In this document: piece by piece, positions 26,811 to 34,370 of the stretch
How positions within the stretch are numbered: position 1 is the stretch's first letter
Layout of the letters: each line of letters opens with the position of its first letter
Source: Anaerotignum sp.
GTDB taxonomy: Bacteria; Bacillota; Clostridia; Lachnospirales; Anaerotignaceae
Length of the DNA: 34,749 nucleotides
Reading direction: 5' to 3'
Assembly: GCA_028710085.1 (NCBI GenBank)
Contig: JAQUSU010000014.1
Coordinates: forward strand, 1-34,749
Notes under the pieces: generated by a model
Told to the model about the DNA's origin: nothing
Databases searched by the model: none
Seen by the model: the letters and a program-made list of their open reading frames with translations, nothing else
Made by a program: the position numbers and the translations under genes

Positions 26811-26949
26811 AGTTGTTTCGAAAAGGTAGCAGGGGAAAAAGAGGTACTCTTCTGGTAATATCTAGAAATATATGCCATGATGGGTTCAGAGAATTTCAAA
26901 TTTTAGAGGGAGTCAATGCCAATAGAAAATCCTGGATGGAGGTCTTATT

Positions 26950-27327
26950 TTGAAAAAAAGAAATTATTTGATTGCGCTAGCAGTGATTGGTTTCATTTAT
27001 CTTTGGAATCAGGAGCCTCCTGAGGGTATGGGAATGACAAATCGGTTTATTGGTACTTATGCTTGTGAAACAAATCAAGAATGTTATATCACTGTATATT
27101 CTGAGGGCGATTTTTATTATTACGATCAGGGGATTTTTTACTATAAAGGCTATTTTAGAGAATTTACAGAAGACACCTACGAGCTGGCAGGGAAAAAAAT
27201 TAAGCCACAACGAATCACGAGCAAAGATCGTTTTTTTCAATTCTTAGATGCTGAGGAAGAATTGAATTTTAAGAAAATAAGTGACATACCTATGATTACA
27301 GTAACAGTCGAAGAGTTGGCAGAATAA
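26950..27327 (+). CDS. Membrane-anchored protein of unknown function (125 aa)
   Basis: It starts from TTG after GGAGG. One N-terminal hydrophobic segment (YLIALAVIGFIYLW) is followed by a mostly polar extracytoplasmic part. The globular part carries an aromatic patch (EGDFYYYDQGIFYYKGYFREF) and one Cys pair in YACETNQECY that could form a disulfide. I do not recognise a family. A small beta-rich domain like a lipocalin-type or copper-resistance-like fold is only a guess. There is no lipobox Cys. The gene is inserted between the ribosomal operon and the ECF genes and is convergent with the 59-aa gene, sharing a terminator. Confidence 0.65.
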   Translation: MKKRNYLIALAVIGFIYLWNQEPPEGMGMTNRFIGTYACETNQECYITVYSEGDFYYYDQGIFYYKGYFREFTEDTYELAGKKIKPQRITSKDRFFQFLDAEEELNFKKISDIPMITVTVEELAE

Positions 27328-27366
27328 AAAAATCCCGCACAGAAAGCTGTGACTGGGATTTTTATT
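27328..27366. terminator. Bidirectional terminator between the two small genes
   Basis: AAAAATCCC and GGGATTTTT arms enclose an inner CACAG/CTGTG helix (27338-27342 and 27347-27351), with A-rich and T-rich flanks. It serves the plus-strand 125-aa gene and the minus-strand 59-aa gene. Confidence 0.8.
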
Positions 27367-27383
27367 TTTTATGAGATGTTTTT

Positions 27384-27563
27384 TTAGTGGAGGACGGAAG
27401 CCAGAGTGGCATCGTCTTCATAGGTTTGTTCAGCATGAATTGCCGTGATGTTCTCCTTCTCGTGTGCATCCTGCACCGCTATGGTCAGAGACATAAATGC
27501 AAAAAAGGAAAGGGAAAAGGCTAAAATCGAAGCACCTGCCAGTTTCAAAAGTTGTTTTTTCAT
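27384..27563 (-). CDS. Small signal-peptide or single-membrane-pass protein (59 aa)
   Basis: MKKQLLKLAGASILAFSLSFFAFMSLTIAVQ is a textbook basic n-region plus hydrophobic core, followed by an acidic, possibly mature peptide of about 25 residues (DAHEKENITAIHAEQTYEDDATLASVLH). No Cys, no GxxxG-type cluster. The start is set at 27563 because GAAGGGAGA precedes that codon; the longer 65-aa version starts inside the RBS region. I recognise no family. Its promoter carries the 11-bp periodic operator at 27630-27678, suggesting control by an OmpR-family regulator. A regulated membrane peptide or secreted signal are both possible. Confidence 0.6.
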   Translation of the reverse strand: MKKQLLKLAGASILAFSLSFFAFMSLTIAVQDAHEKENITAIHAEQTYEDDATLASVLH

Positions 27564-27601
27564 AAATATCTCTCCCTTCAAAATAATTTATTTGTATTTA
27601 T

Positions 27602-27630
27602 ATTGTAGCACAAAGATTTTATTAGTAGGT
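27602..27630 (-). promoter_or_regulatory. Activator-dependent-looking promoter of the 59-aa gene
   Basis: On the minus strand a good -10 TACAAT (27607-27602) is 17 bp from ACCTAC (27630-27625), which is a poor -35. The nearest operator repeat touches the -35 region. That arrangement is typical for response-regulator-activated promoters. Confidence 0.55.
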
Positions 27631-27678
27631 TACAGCCCGTTTACGTTGGAATTACAGTCAGCTTACATCTTTATTACG
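27630..27678 (-). promoter_or_regulatory. Tandem 11-bp-periodic operator (five TTACR repeats)
   Basis: On the plus strand TTACA, TTACG, TTACA, TTACA and TTACG begin at 27630, 27641, 27652, 27663 and 27674, an exact 11-bp period; a sixth degenerate copy (TTTCG) begins at 27685. Read toward the 59-aa gene the units are YGTAA, similar to the WalR box TGTWAH-N5-TGTWAH and the PhoP box family, both bound by OmpR-type regulators as head-to-tail dimers. The regulator is not in this window. Confidence 0.7.
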
Positions 27679-27825
27679 ATAATATTTCGGGACATTTCCT
27701 ATGCTTTTACTATAGCAGAAAAAATAGAAAACATTTTTAAGATATTATTAGGAAGGGCAGAGAAAAAACAGAAGATTTTATTAAGCGTTGGGGGGCATAC
27801 TTTTTTAGTAGAAAGGGTATTTACC

Positions 27826-27854
27826 TTGACTTTTTGACGGAAAACTCGTATCCT
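27826..27854 (+). promoter_or_regulatory. Sigma-A promoter of the ECF operon
   Basis: TTGACT (27826-27831), 17-bp spacer and TATCCT (27849-27854), about 70 bp before the first ecfA. A TTAAGAGGAA/TTCCTTAA hairpin lies in the leader. No riboswitch could be identified. Confidence 0.6.
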
Positions 27855-27924
27855 ATTGATAGCTGTGAGCAATCATTGTCATAGACTTAAGAGGAAGAAA
27901 ATTCCTTAAAGAAAAGGTGAAGTT

Positions 27925-28791
27925 ATGAAGATGGTGAAGGCCGAAGGTCTAACGTATGAATATATTAAAATGCTTGAAACAGACCACGGCACTGAAGAAG
28001 AAAAAGTCTCTGCGTTAAAGGCAGTTAATTTGGAAATTGAAAAAGGCGAATTTGTGGTTGTTTTAGGACATAACGGTTCGGGGAAGTCTACGTTTGCAAA
28101 GCACATTAATGCCTTGCTTGAGCCGACGAAGGGGACCTTGTGGATCAAAGGTATGAACACGAAAAATAACGAGTTGGTTTGGGAGATTCGCCAGACAGCA
28201 GGTATGGTTTTTCAAAATCCCGATAACCAGCTGGTGGCAACGATTGTGGAAGAGGATATTGCTTTTGGCCCTGAAAATATGGGTGTTGCGCCGGAGGAAA
28301 TCCGCCAGCGTGTGGATGAAGCGTTAGCCACGGTGCGTATGCAAAAATATGCCACACATTCACCGTCAAAGCTTTCCGGTGGGCAGAAGCAGCGCATCGC
28401 CATTGCAGGTGTCTTGGCAATGAAGCCCGATTGTATCGTTTTCGATGAACCAACGGCAATGCTGGACCCTGTGGGGCGCAAAGAGGTTATGGAAACCATT
28501 GAACGCTTAAATAAAGAAGACGGCATTACCATTATACTGATTACACATTACATGGACGAGGCGGTTCGTGGTGATCGGGTTTATGTAATTGACGATGGCG
28601 AGGTAGTCATGGAGGGAAAGCCGAAAGAGATTTTTTCTCAGGTTGAACGGCTGCAACGCTACGGTTTAGATGTGCCACAGGTAACGGAGGTTGCTCATTT
28701 TTTGCGCATGGAAGGCATTGACATACCAGCAGATATTTTAACGGTGGAGGAAATGGTAGGTGCATTATGTCAATTAAAATTAACCACTTAA
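27925..28791 (+). CDS. ecfA1: ECF transporter ATP-binding protein EcfA1
   Basis: 288 residues. Walker [10 protein letters not shown] (about 48-56), Q-loop FQNPDNQLV (typical of ECF ATPases), signature LSGGQKQR (about 150-157) and Walker [13 protein letters not shown]. With EcfA2 it forms the ATPase heterodimer powering vitamin or metal uptake by ECF transporters. No substrate-binding S protein is encoded nearby, so the core module probably serves several unlinked S components (group II). It overlaps ecfA2 by 25 bp. A PhoP/QueT-type leader was not seen. Confidence 0.95.
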   Translation: MKMVKAEGLTYEYIKMLETDHGTEEEKVSALKAVNLEIEKGEFVVVLGHNGSGKSTFAKHINALLEPTKGTLWIKGMNTKNNELVWEIRQTAGMVFQNPDNQLVATIVEEDIAFGPENMGVAPEEIRQRVDEALATVRMQKYATHSPSKLSGGQKQRIAIAGVLAMKPDCIVFDEPTAMLDPVGRKEVMETIERLNKEDGITIILITHYMDEAVRGDRVYVIDDGEVVMEGKPKEIFSQVERLQRYGLDVPQVTEVAHFLRMEGIDIPADILTVEEMVGALCQLKLTT

Positions 28792-29624
28792 CACATATAT
28801 ATAATTCGGGTACTGCCTTTGAAAAAAAGGCTTTGGACGATGTTTCCATAGAAATTAAAAAAGGCGAATTTGTTGGTTTAATTGGGCACACTGGCTCAGG
28901 CAAATCAACTTTAATTCAACATTTGAATGGCATTATTGCCCCCACACAGGGGGAAATTTTACTGGATGGGGAAAATATCCACAAGGATAAGGCAAAGCTG
29001 AAAGAGGTGCGCCGGCGCATTGGCTTGGCGTTTCAATATCCTGAATATCAGCTTTTTGAAATGACGGTATATAAGGATGTTGCTTTTGGCCCTACGAATA
29101 TGCAGCTATCGAAGGAAGAGATCCATGCCAATGTGGTGTCTGCACTGGAAACTGTTGGAATTGCGCCAGAATTATACGAAAAATCCCCCTTTGAATTATC
29201 AGGTGGGCAGAAACGTCGTGTTGCCATTGCAGGCGTATTGGCCATGAACCCCGAGGTTCTGATTTTAGATGAACCAACGGCAGGGCTAGACCCAAAAGGC
29301 CGGGATGAAATTTTGCAGGCCATCAAACGGCTTCATGAGGAACGAGGAATTACAGTGATTTTAGTGAGCCATAGTATGGAAGATGTTGCGAAATTGGTGG
29401 AGCGTATTATTGTAATGCATGAGGGGAAAATTTCAATGGTGGGAACGCCGAAGGAGGTTTTTCGCCATGTAGAGATGCTGGAATCCATTGGCTTGGCGGC
29501 GCCTCAGGTAAGTTATGTTTTTACAGCATTAAAAGAAAAAGGCTATGATGTGCCTTTGGATGTATATACCGTTGAGGAAGCAAAAAAAGTATTATTAGAT
29601 TTTGTAAAGCAGGTGAGCGTATGA
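28767..29624 (+). CDS. ecfA2: ECF transporter ATP-binding protein EcfA2
   Basis: 285 residues. Walker [10 protein letters not shown] (about 40-48), [10 protein letters not shown]-loop, LSGGQKRR signature and [12 protein letters not shown]. The Q-loop aromatic form FQYPE distinguishes it from EcfA1's FQNPD, supporting a heterodimer. Its ATG lies inside the end of ecfA1 and its stop overlaps the ecfT ATG (ATGA), so all three are translationally coupled. Confidence 0.95.
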   Translation: MSIKINHLTHIYNSGTAFEKKALDDVSIEIKKGEFVGLIGHTGSGKSTLIQHLNGIIAPTQGEILLDGENIHKDKAKLKEVRRRIGLAFQYPEYQLFEMTVYKDVAFGPTNMQLSKEEIHANVVSALETVGIAPELYEKSPFELSGGQKRRVAIAGVLAMNPEVLILDEPTAGLDPKGRDEILQAIKRLHEERGITVILVSHSMEDVAKLVERIIVMHEGKISMVGTPKEVFRHVEMLESIGLAAPQVSYVFTALKEKGYDVPLDVYTVEEAKKVLLDFVKQVSV

Positions 29625-30445
29625 TTCGGGATATTACCATTGGGCAGTTTTACCCTGTGGATTCCCAAATCCATCGGTTAGATGCCAGAGTAAAGCTTAC
29701 AATGACGTTTATTTTTATCATAACATTATTTATGGTAAACAGTTTTATTGGATATTTTTTTGTGGTTACTGCGTTGTTGGCGGTAATAAAAGTTTCTAAG
29801 GTTCCCATAAAATTCATGCTTAAAGGCATAAAAAGCATCATGATTATCATTATATTTACGGCTGTGATTAACTTGTTTATGACGCGAGGGGAACACATTC
29901 TTTGGCAATGGGGATTTTTGAGCATAACCCTTGAGGGTGTTTTTTTGGCGCTTAAAATGTGTATTCGTTTGGTACTGCTGATTATTGGCTCCTCTGTTCT
30001 TACCCTTACCACTACGCCGATTCAGCTGACAGATGGCATTGAATTTATGCTGCGTCCATTCAAAAAAATAGGGGTTCCGGCCCATGAAATTGCAATGATG
30101 ATGACGATTGCACTGCGCTTTATTCCTACCTTGCTGGATGAAACGGATAAAATCATGAAGGCACAACAGGCAAGAGGGGCGGACTTTGATACAGGGAATT
30201 TAATGCAAAAAGCAAAAAGCCTAATTCCCATTCTTGTGCCGCTGTTTATATCTGCATTTCGCCGTGCAGAGGAACTGGCTATGGCGATGGAGGCAAGGTG
30301 CTATCATGGGGATGAAAATAGAACCAGAATGAACCGTATGATCATGCAACGACGGGATTATCGTGCTTTGATGATAGGGCTAGTGTATATTGTGGCAATT
30401 TTAGGGTTGCGGTATTTGCCTCATTTATTTCCTTTCATAATATAG
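29621..30445 (+). CDS. ecfT: ECF transporter transmembrane protein EcfT
   Basis: 274 residues with about five to six hydrophobic segments, starting [25 protein letters not shown]. The coupling region has the two Ala-Arg-Gly-like motifs: QQARGADFD and AMEARCYHG, which touch the ATPases. EcfT links EcfA1/EcfA2 to interchangeable S proteins. Start codon overlaps ecfA2 as ATGA. Confidence 0.94.
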   Translation: MIRDITIGQFYPVDSQIHRLDARVKLTMTFIFIITLFMVNSFIGYFFVVTALLAVIKVSKVPIKFMLKGIKSIMIIIIFTAVINLFMTRGEHILWQWGFLSITLEGVFLALKMCIRLVLLIIGSSVLTLTTTPIQLTDGIEFMLRPFKKIGVPAHEIAMMMTIALRFIPTLLDETDKIMKAQQARGADFDTGNLMQKAKSLIPILVPLFISAFRRAEELAMAMEARCYHGDENRTRMNRMIMQRRDYRALMIGLVYIVAILGLRYLPHLFPFII

Positions 30446-30530
30446 CAGATTAAATTTATTTGAATAAGAAGTATTTGTTTTATCCAGCCTATGAAAATAG
30501 CTTTTGGATTAAAAATGGTAGCCGCAAGAG

Positions 30531-30553
30531 GGAGAGCGTTGCATCTCCTTTTT
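30531..30553 (+). terminator. Weak terminator candidate after ecfT
   Basis: GGAGA and TCTCC with an 8-nt loop are followed by TTTTT (30549-30553), just upstream of truA's RBS. The stem is only five bp, so leaky read-through into truA is likely. Confidence 0.35.
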
Positions 30554-30574
30554 CAATGAGTTAGGAGGATTTCA

Positions 30575-31351
30575 GTGAAGCGTATACTGTTAACGATTGC
30601 CTTCGATGGAACTGGATATAGTGGCTGGCAGAAGCAATTATCACCGGAGTTAATTACCGTTGAAGGAGAGTTGGAAAGAGCATTACGAGTTCTTTTTCGC
30701 TCACCCGAATTAACCTGTATTGGCGCAAGCAGAACAGATCGCGGGGTTCATGCTTTGGGCCAAAGAGTAACGATAGACGTTGACACAACAATACCGCTGG
30801 AAAAAATTCCGATGGCGACACGTTCCCTGCTTCCGGAGGACATCATAGTGGTAAAAGCGGAGGAAGTACCAGAAGATTTTCATCCACGATATGATTGTGT
30901 GAAAAAAACCTACGAATATCGCATTTGGAATGGACGATTAAAAAATCCCAAGGAAAGGCTGTATTCAACTTTTGTATATCATCCTCTTGATGTGGGGAAA
31001 ATGAGCAGTGCCGCAGAAAAGTTCATTGGCACTTATGATTTTTCTGCTTTTTGTGCAACCGGAAGCTCGGTTTCTTCAACCGTGCGTACAATATTTGATT
31101 GTTTTGTAAGGCAAGAAGGTAATTTAATAAATATTTATGTGACAGGTGATGGTTTTTTATATAATATGGTAAGAATTATGGCAGGGACTTTAATTGACGT
31201 CGGTCATGGAAAGATTTCTCCAAATGAAATTTTAGAGATCATTTTAAGCAAGGATAGGCAGAATGCAGGGCAGACTGCAGAGCCTCAAGGCTTGACTTTA
31301 CAGGAAATTTATTATGATTTCCAAGGGAAATCTGTTGACAGTTTGGATTGA
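30575..31351 (+). CDS. truA: tRNA pseudouridine(38-40) synthase TruA
   Basis: 258 residues, GTG start after TAGGAGG. Catalytic Asp in GASRTDRGVHALGQ (Asp55). IAFDGTGYSGWQKQ at the N-terminus, RYDCVKKTYEYRIWNG and GDGFLYNMVRIMAGTLIDVGHGKI are typical. It isomerises uridines in the tRNA anticodon arm. The ecfA-ecfA-ecfT-truA-rplM-rpsI order is common in Firmicutes. Its 3' end contains the rplM promoter. Confidence 0.97.
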   Translation: MKRILLTIAFDGTGYSGWQKQLSPELITVEGELERALRVLFRSPELTCIGASRTDRGVHALGQRVTIDVDTTIPLEKIPMATRSLLPEDIIVVKAEEVPEDFHPRYDCVKKTYEYRIWNGRLKNPKERLYSTFVYHPLDVGKMSSAAEKFIGTYDFSAFCATGSSVSSTVRTIFDCFVRQEGNLINIYVTGDGFLYNMVRIMAGTLIDVGHGKISPNEILEIILSKDRQNAGQTAEPQGLTLQEIYYDFQGKSVDSLD

Positions 31352-31363
31352 ATGTACTATAAT
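31335..31363 (+). promoter_or_regulatory. Perfect-consensus sigma-A promoter for rplM-rpsI
   Basis: TTGACA (31335-31340), exactly 17 bp and TATAAT (31358-31363). The -35 lies inside the last codons of truA. Transcription would start near 31370, giving a roughly 165-nt leader. Confidence 0.85.
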
Positions 31364-31388
31364 AATAAAGCTGTATTTTATTTTGATA

Positions 31389-31408
31389 TTAAAACCATTT
31401 GGTTTTAA
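31389..31408. other. 8-bp stem-loop at the start of the rplM leader
   Basis: TTAAAACC and GGTTTTAA pair around ATTT. It could be an early leader hairpin or a remnant terminator for truA; no clean U-tract follows. Confidence 0.45.
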
Positions 31409-31427
31409 ATATAATTTTCTCAAGGTG

Positions 31428-31503
31428 GGATCCAACAAGTTATGTGAAGCACATAATGGAGATTGACCGTTTTGTTCCCGTAAAACGGCAAAGTCAACGG
31501 ATC
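31428..31503 (+). ncRNA. L13-type ribosomal leader (rplM autoregulatory RNA candidate)
   Basis: A closed multi-stem structure: GATCC (31429-31433) with GGATC (31499-31503) encloses a TTATGTG/CACATAA hairpin and a second arm, TTGAC/GTCAA capped by CGTTTT/AAAACG. The rplM RBS follows 18 nt downstream. Position and structure fit the Firmicute L13 leader group (Rfam L13_leader), in which L13 is thought to repress its own operon. A covariance search is needed for a firm assignment. Confidence 0.6.
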
Positions 31504-31534
31504 AAACAAAATAATGAATAGGGAGGTAGAAACC

Positions 31535-31972
31535 ATGAGAACAACTTACATTGCGAAGGAATCTGATGTAGTAAAAAAGTGGTATGTAATTGATGCTGCT
31601 GACATGACCTTAGGTCGTATCTCTACGGAAATCGCAAACATTTTAAGAGGTAAGAACAAACCTCAGTATGCACCTAACGTTGACATGGGCGACTATGTTG
31701 TCGTGATCAATGCGGAAAAGGTTGCTGTAACAGGCAAGAAATTGGAACAGAAGGTTTATTATCATCACTCCGGCTATACAAGCGGTTTGAAAACAATCAG
31801 ACTTGACAAAATGCTGGATACACACCCTGAAAGAGTAATTGAACATGCTGTAAAAGGTATGCTTCCCAAAAATGCTCTGGGTAGAAAAATGTTCGCTAAG
31901 CTGCATGTATATGCAGGTACAGAACATCCCCATGCAGCACAGAAACCCGAAAAATTAGATATTAAATTTTAA
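31535..31972 (+). CDS. rplM: 50S ribosomal protein L13 (uL13)
   Basis: 145 residues from ATG 31535, following [69 protein letters not shown] is the family N-terminus, and [20 protein letters not shown] and [13 protein letters not shown] the C-terminus. The track's seven-codon upstream start is rejected on RBS spacing. Confidence 0.97.
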   Translation: MRTTYIAKESDVVKKWYVIDAADMTLGRISTEIANILRGKNKPQYAPNVDMGDYVVVINAEKVAVTGKKLEQKVYYHHSGYTSGLKTIRLDKMLDTHPERVIEHAVKGMLPKNALGRKMFAKLHVYAGTEHPHAAQKPEKLDIKF

Positions 31973-31990
31973 TAGGAGGAGGAAAGCATA

Positions 31991-32383
31991 ATGGCAGCAG
32001 CTAGATATTACGGTACAGGCAGAAGAAAATCTTCCGTAGCAAGAGTATATTTGGTACCCGGCAACGGCAAAATAACAGTAAATAAAAGAGATATTAATGA
32101 ATATTTTGGTCTTGAAACACTGAAGCTGATTGTTCGTCAGCCTTTGGAATTAACAGCAACATCAGCGAAATTTGATGTTTTGGTTAATGTAAATGGCGGC
32201 GGTTTTACAGGTCAGGCAGGTGCAATCAGACACGGTATTTCCAGAGCTTTACTTCAGGCAGATGGCGATTTCAGACCCGCTTTGAAAAAAGCAGGATTCT
32301 TAACTCGTGATCCTAGAATGAAAGAAAGAAAGAAATATGGTCTCAAGGCAGCAAGACGTGCGCCTCAGTTTAGCAAGAGATAA
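31991..32383 (+). CDS. rpsI: 30S ribosomal protein S9 (uS9)
   Basis: 130 residues, with [58 protein letters not shown] and the C-terminal [25 protein letters not shown] tail that contacts P-site tRNA. It lies 18 bp after rplM in its two-gene operon. Confidence 0.97.
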   Translation: MAAARYYGTGRRKSSVARVYLVPGNGKITVNKRDINEYFGLETLKLIVRQPLELTATSAKFDVLVNVNGGGFTGQAGAIRHGISRALLQADGDFRPALKKAGFLTRDPRMKERKKYGLKAARRAPQFSKR

Positions 32384-32403
32384 TAAATTTACTAATATTA
32401 CAC

Positions 32404-32433
32404 AGCCTAAGAGCTTTGCTCTTAGGCTATTTT
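32404..32433 (+). terminator. Terminator of rplM-rpsI
   Basis: An 11-bp perfect stem AGCCTAAGAGC / GCTCTTAGGCT with a TTT loop, followed by ATTTTTATT. Confidence 0.9.
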
Positions 32434-32965
32434 TATTGGATGAAGTTTTTTATATTGTGAAAATGTGATATTTATAAAATTTTTTGGAAAATATGAAATT
32501 ATTATGTACAAATGTGTACAAAAAGTATAGAATAGTAAGGCAAATGACGTTAAAGGTAAATAATGGAATGAAAAATATGCTAGTGAGTCATTAGATTCTG
32601 GGGTATGGTAACGTGTGTTGCATCTTAGAGATAATGAAACATTATTTTTTACTTCATTGTGCTTTATGAGCCTATTCGTCATGCAAAATGTTTAGGGAAG
32701 CACTGATGAATCAAAAGTTAATCATTCCTATGGAAAGAAGGTGTTCAAAGTGAAAAACGATAAAGAATTGTATTTAAATCCCCCATAATTTAATTTCAAA
32801 TGAATGAACAAATTAGTTTGCTGCCAAAATGTGGGAAGAGTGCAACGAACTGTTTTCATTTAACGCAAGCGTGGTACGATTGCAATATGTGAATAAAAAA
32901 TAGTAAGTGTAATTTGAATTATGATTTTAAATAAGGTTAAGAGTTGATAAAAAAGGAGATTTACG
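32434..32965. other. AT-rich intergenic region before the Rh gene
   Basis: About 530 bp without a credible gene. Two features stand out. TGTACA occurs at 32505-32510 and 32515-32520, 10 bp apart, upstream of a TATAGAAT-like -10. A short cysteine-containing reading frame of 30 aa (32800-32892; MNEQISLLPKCGKSATNCF...) follows a 12-aa one with its own RBS-like site (32750-32788) in a different frame, which could be decayed remnants of a small zinc-binding protein gene. No strong promoter for the Rh gene was identified. Confidence 0.35.
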
Positions 32966-34180
32966 ATGTCAAACAATAATTCGAAACAGTATTTTGCAAT
33001 TTTCATTTTAGTATTAGCAATTTTCATTTCTTTTGCTCTTACTGCTAAATTCAATATAAATGTTGCTCAATCATTTGAATCTATAAATGCGCAGCAGCTG
33101 GTGTTGAGTAAGAATGATATTGCATATTCAACTATATTAGATACATTACAATATAATCGTTCGATACACGTATTATTAATGCTATTAGCAGGTTTTGGTT
33201 TTTTAATGGTTGTTATAAGGGGGCATGGCTTTCAGGCGATTACAGCAACTTTTTTAATGGTAAGTTTAGCCATTCCACTTTACATATTGATAAAAAGTTT
33301 TGGTGGAGAGCATTTCGCTATGGATGCAATTAACATTAAAACACTTCTGTTCGCAGAGTTTGCAGCAGCTAGTTTACTGATTGCAATAGGGGCTCCTTTA
33401 GGACGATTAAGTATGGATCAGTACCTAGTCTTAGGGTTGATGTTTATTCCGGTATATATATTTAATGAATGGCTTATTTTAGAAAGTGGTTTATTTATTG
33501 GCCTTCTTGATACAGGCGGATCTATTGCAATTCACGCATTTGGTGCATATTTTGGTTTGGGTGTCATAACAAATAAAGTTCATAAATACAAAACGAATAT
33601 TGAATGGCATGCAGATGAGACCAGTAATGAGTTTAGTTTATTAGGAAGCGTATTGCTTTGGATATTTTGGCCATCATTTACAAGTGCAATTGTAGAACCG
33701 CAGTTAGTAGTGCTTACAGCATTCAATACAATATTTGCTTTATGTGGTTCAACTTTGGCAACATATGTTGTAAGCAAAATTTTGCGTGGTAAAGTTGGTA
33801 TTGAAGACATTGCAAATGCTTCTTTAGCTGGTGGTGTTGCTATCGGCTCGATATGTTCAAGTACAACAATTGGATTCGCAATGCTAGTTGGTATTATGGC
33901 AGGTGTTTTAAGTACAGTTGGTTATAATATAATAGCGCCTAAACTGGAAAAATTGATTAAAGGAATTGATAGTTGTGGAATAAATAATCTTCATGGTATG
34001 CCAGGTGTTTTAGGCGGGGTTGTTGCTGCATTTATCACAGGAAATTTTGTCATTCAAATAGGTGGAATTATTACTACTGTAGTTGTAGCTTATGTTACTG
34101 GAAATATTGCAGGGAAAGTGATTAGTTTATTTAATAATAAAGAACAGATTTATTCCCATGTAGATGAATTTGTATATTAA
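32966..34180 (+). CDS. Rh-type ammonium channel family protein
   Basis: 404 residues with about eleven to twelve hydrophobic segments, in the Amt/MEP/Rh superfamily but closer to Rh glycoproteins than to bacterial AmtB. The TM5-type segment reads DTGGSIAIHAFGAYFGLGV, and the late segment reads DSCGINNLHGMPGVLGGV; both carry the twin pore histidines (IHAFGAY and NLHGMPG). The Rh feature DIANASLAGGVAIG is also present. A usual IHNLH His is Asn here (INNLH). The gene presumably conducts NH3 or CO2/NH4+ across the membrane. The start is fixed by AAAAAGGAG. There is no glnK/glnB next to it, unlike AmtB operons. Codons look AT-richer than the ribosomal genes, which may indicate transfer. Confidence 0.88.
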   Translation: MSNNNSKQYFAIFILVLAIFISFALTAKFNINVAQSFESINAQQLVLSKNDIAYSTILDTLQYNRSIHVLLMLLAGFGFLMVVIRGHGFQAITATFLMVSLAIPLYILIKSFGGEHFAMDAINIKTLLFAEFAAASLLIAIGAPLGRLSMDQYLVLGLMFIPVYIFNEWLILESGLFIGLLDTGGSIAIHAFGAYFGLGVITNKVHKYKTNIEWHADETSNEFSLLGSVLLWIFWPSFTSAIVEPQLVVLTAFNTIFALCGSTLATYVVSKILRGKVGIEDIANASLAGGVAIGSICSSTTIGFAMLVGIMAGVLSTVGYNIIAPKLEKLIKGIDSCGINNLHGMPGVLGGVVAAFITGNFVIQIGGIITTVVVAYVTGNIAGKVISLFNNKEQIYSHVDEFVY

Positions 34181-34288
34181 GCATTTTAGTATTTCGTTTG
34201 ATTGACTGAGAATAATTAGAGTTGTTTTAATATTATTTAGAAATTCTAAGAATATGCGAAAATACATTAATTAGTAACACACTAGTAA

Positions 34289-34303
34289 CCAACTCATAGT
34301 TGG
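34289..34303. other. Small inverted repeat downstream of the Rh gene
   Basis: CCAAC and GTTGG flank TCATA. With no T-tract, it is a minor structure in the 160-bp AT-rich segment between the Rh gene and the terminator. The segment otherwise holds nothing I can name. Confidence 0.25.
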
Positions 34304-34342
34304 TGGAATTTGATATTGGCTTTGCCATGTTTGTAAGAATAA

Positions 34343-34370
34343 AAGTAGGTACCTATTCGGGTACCTACTT
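34343..34370. terminator. Left copy of the second duplicated terminator hairpin
   Basis: AAGTAGGTACC and GGTACCTACTT form an 11-bp stem with a TATTCG loop. On the minus strand it is followed by TTTTATTCTT, so it terminates the gene running in from the right end. A near-identical copy flanks the other side of the repeat element. Confidence 0.7.

Noticed and set aside
27445-27837. 130-aa plus-strand ORF over the 59-aa gene and its operator
   Set aside because: Opposite to a gene with a good RBS, signal peptide and operator; the sequence is low-complexity and has no domain.
27861-27924. Riboswitch in the ECF operon leader
   Set aside because: Only a short hairpin fits in this 64-nt leader, and no conserved aptamer core (cobalamin, thiamine, folate or similar) is visible.
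32703-32709. CTGATGA resembling the hammerhead ribozyme core
   Set aside because: No matching stem II and GAAA arrangement was found around it, so this is chance.
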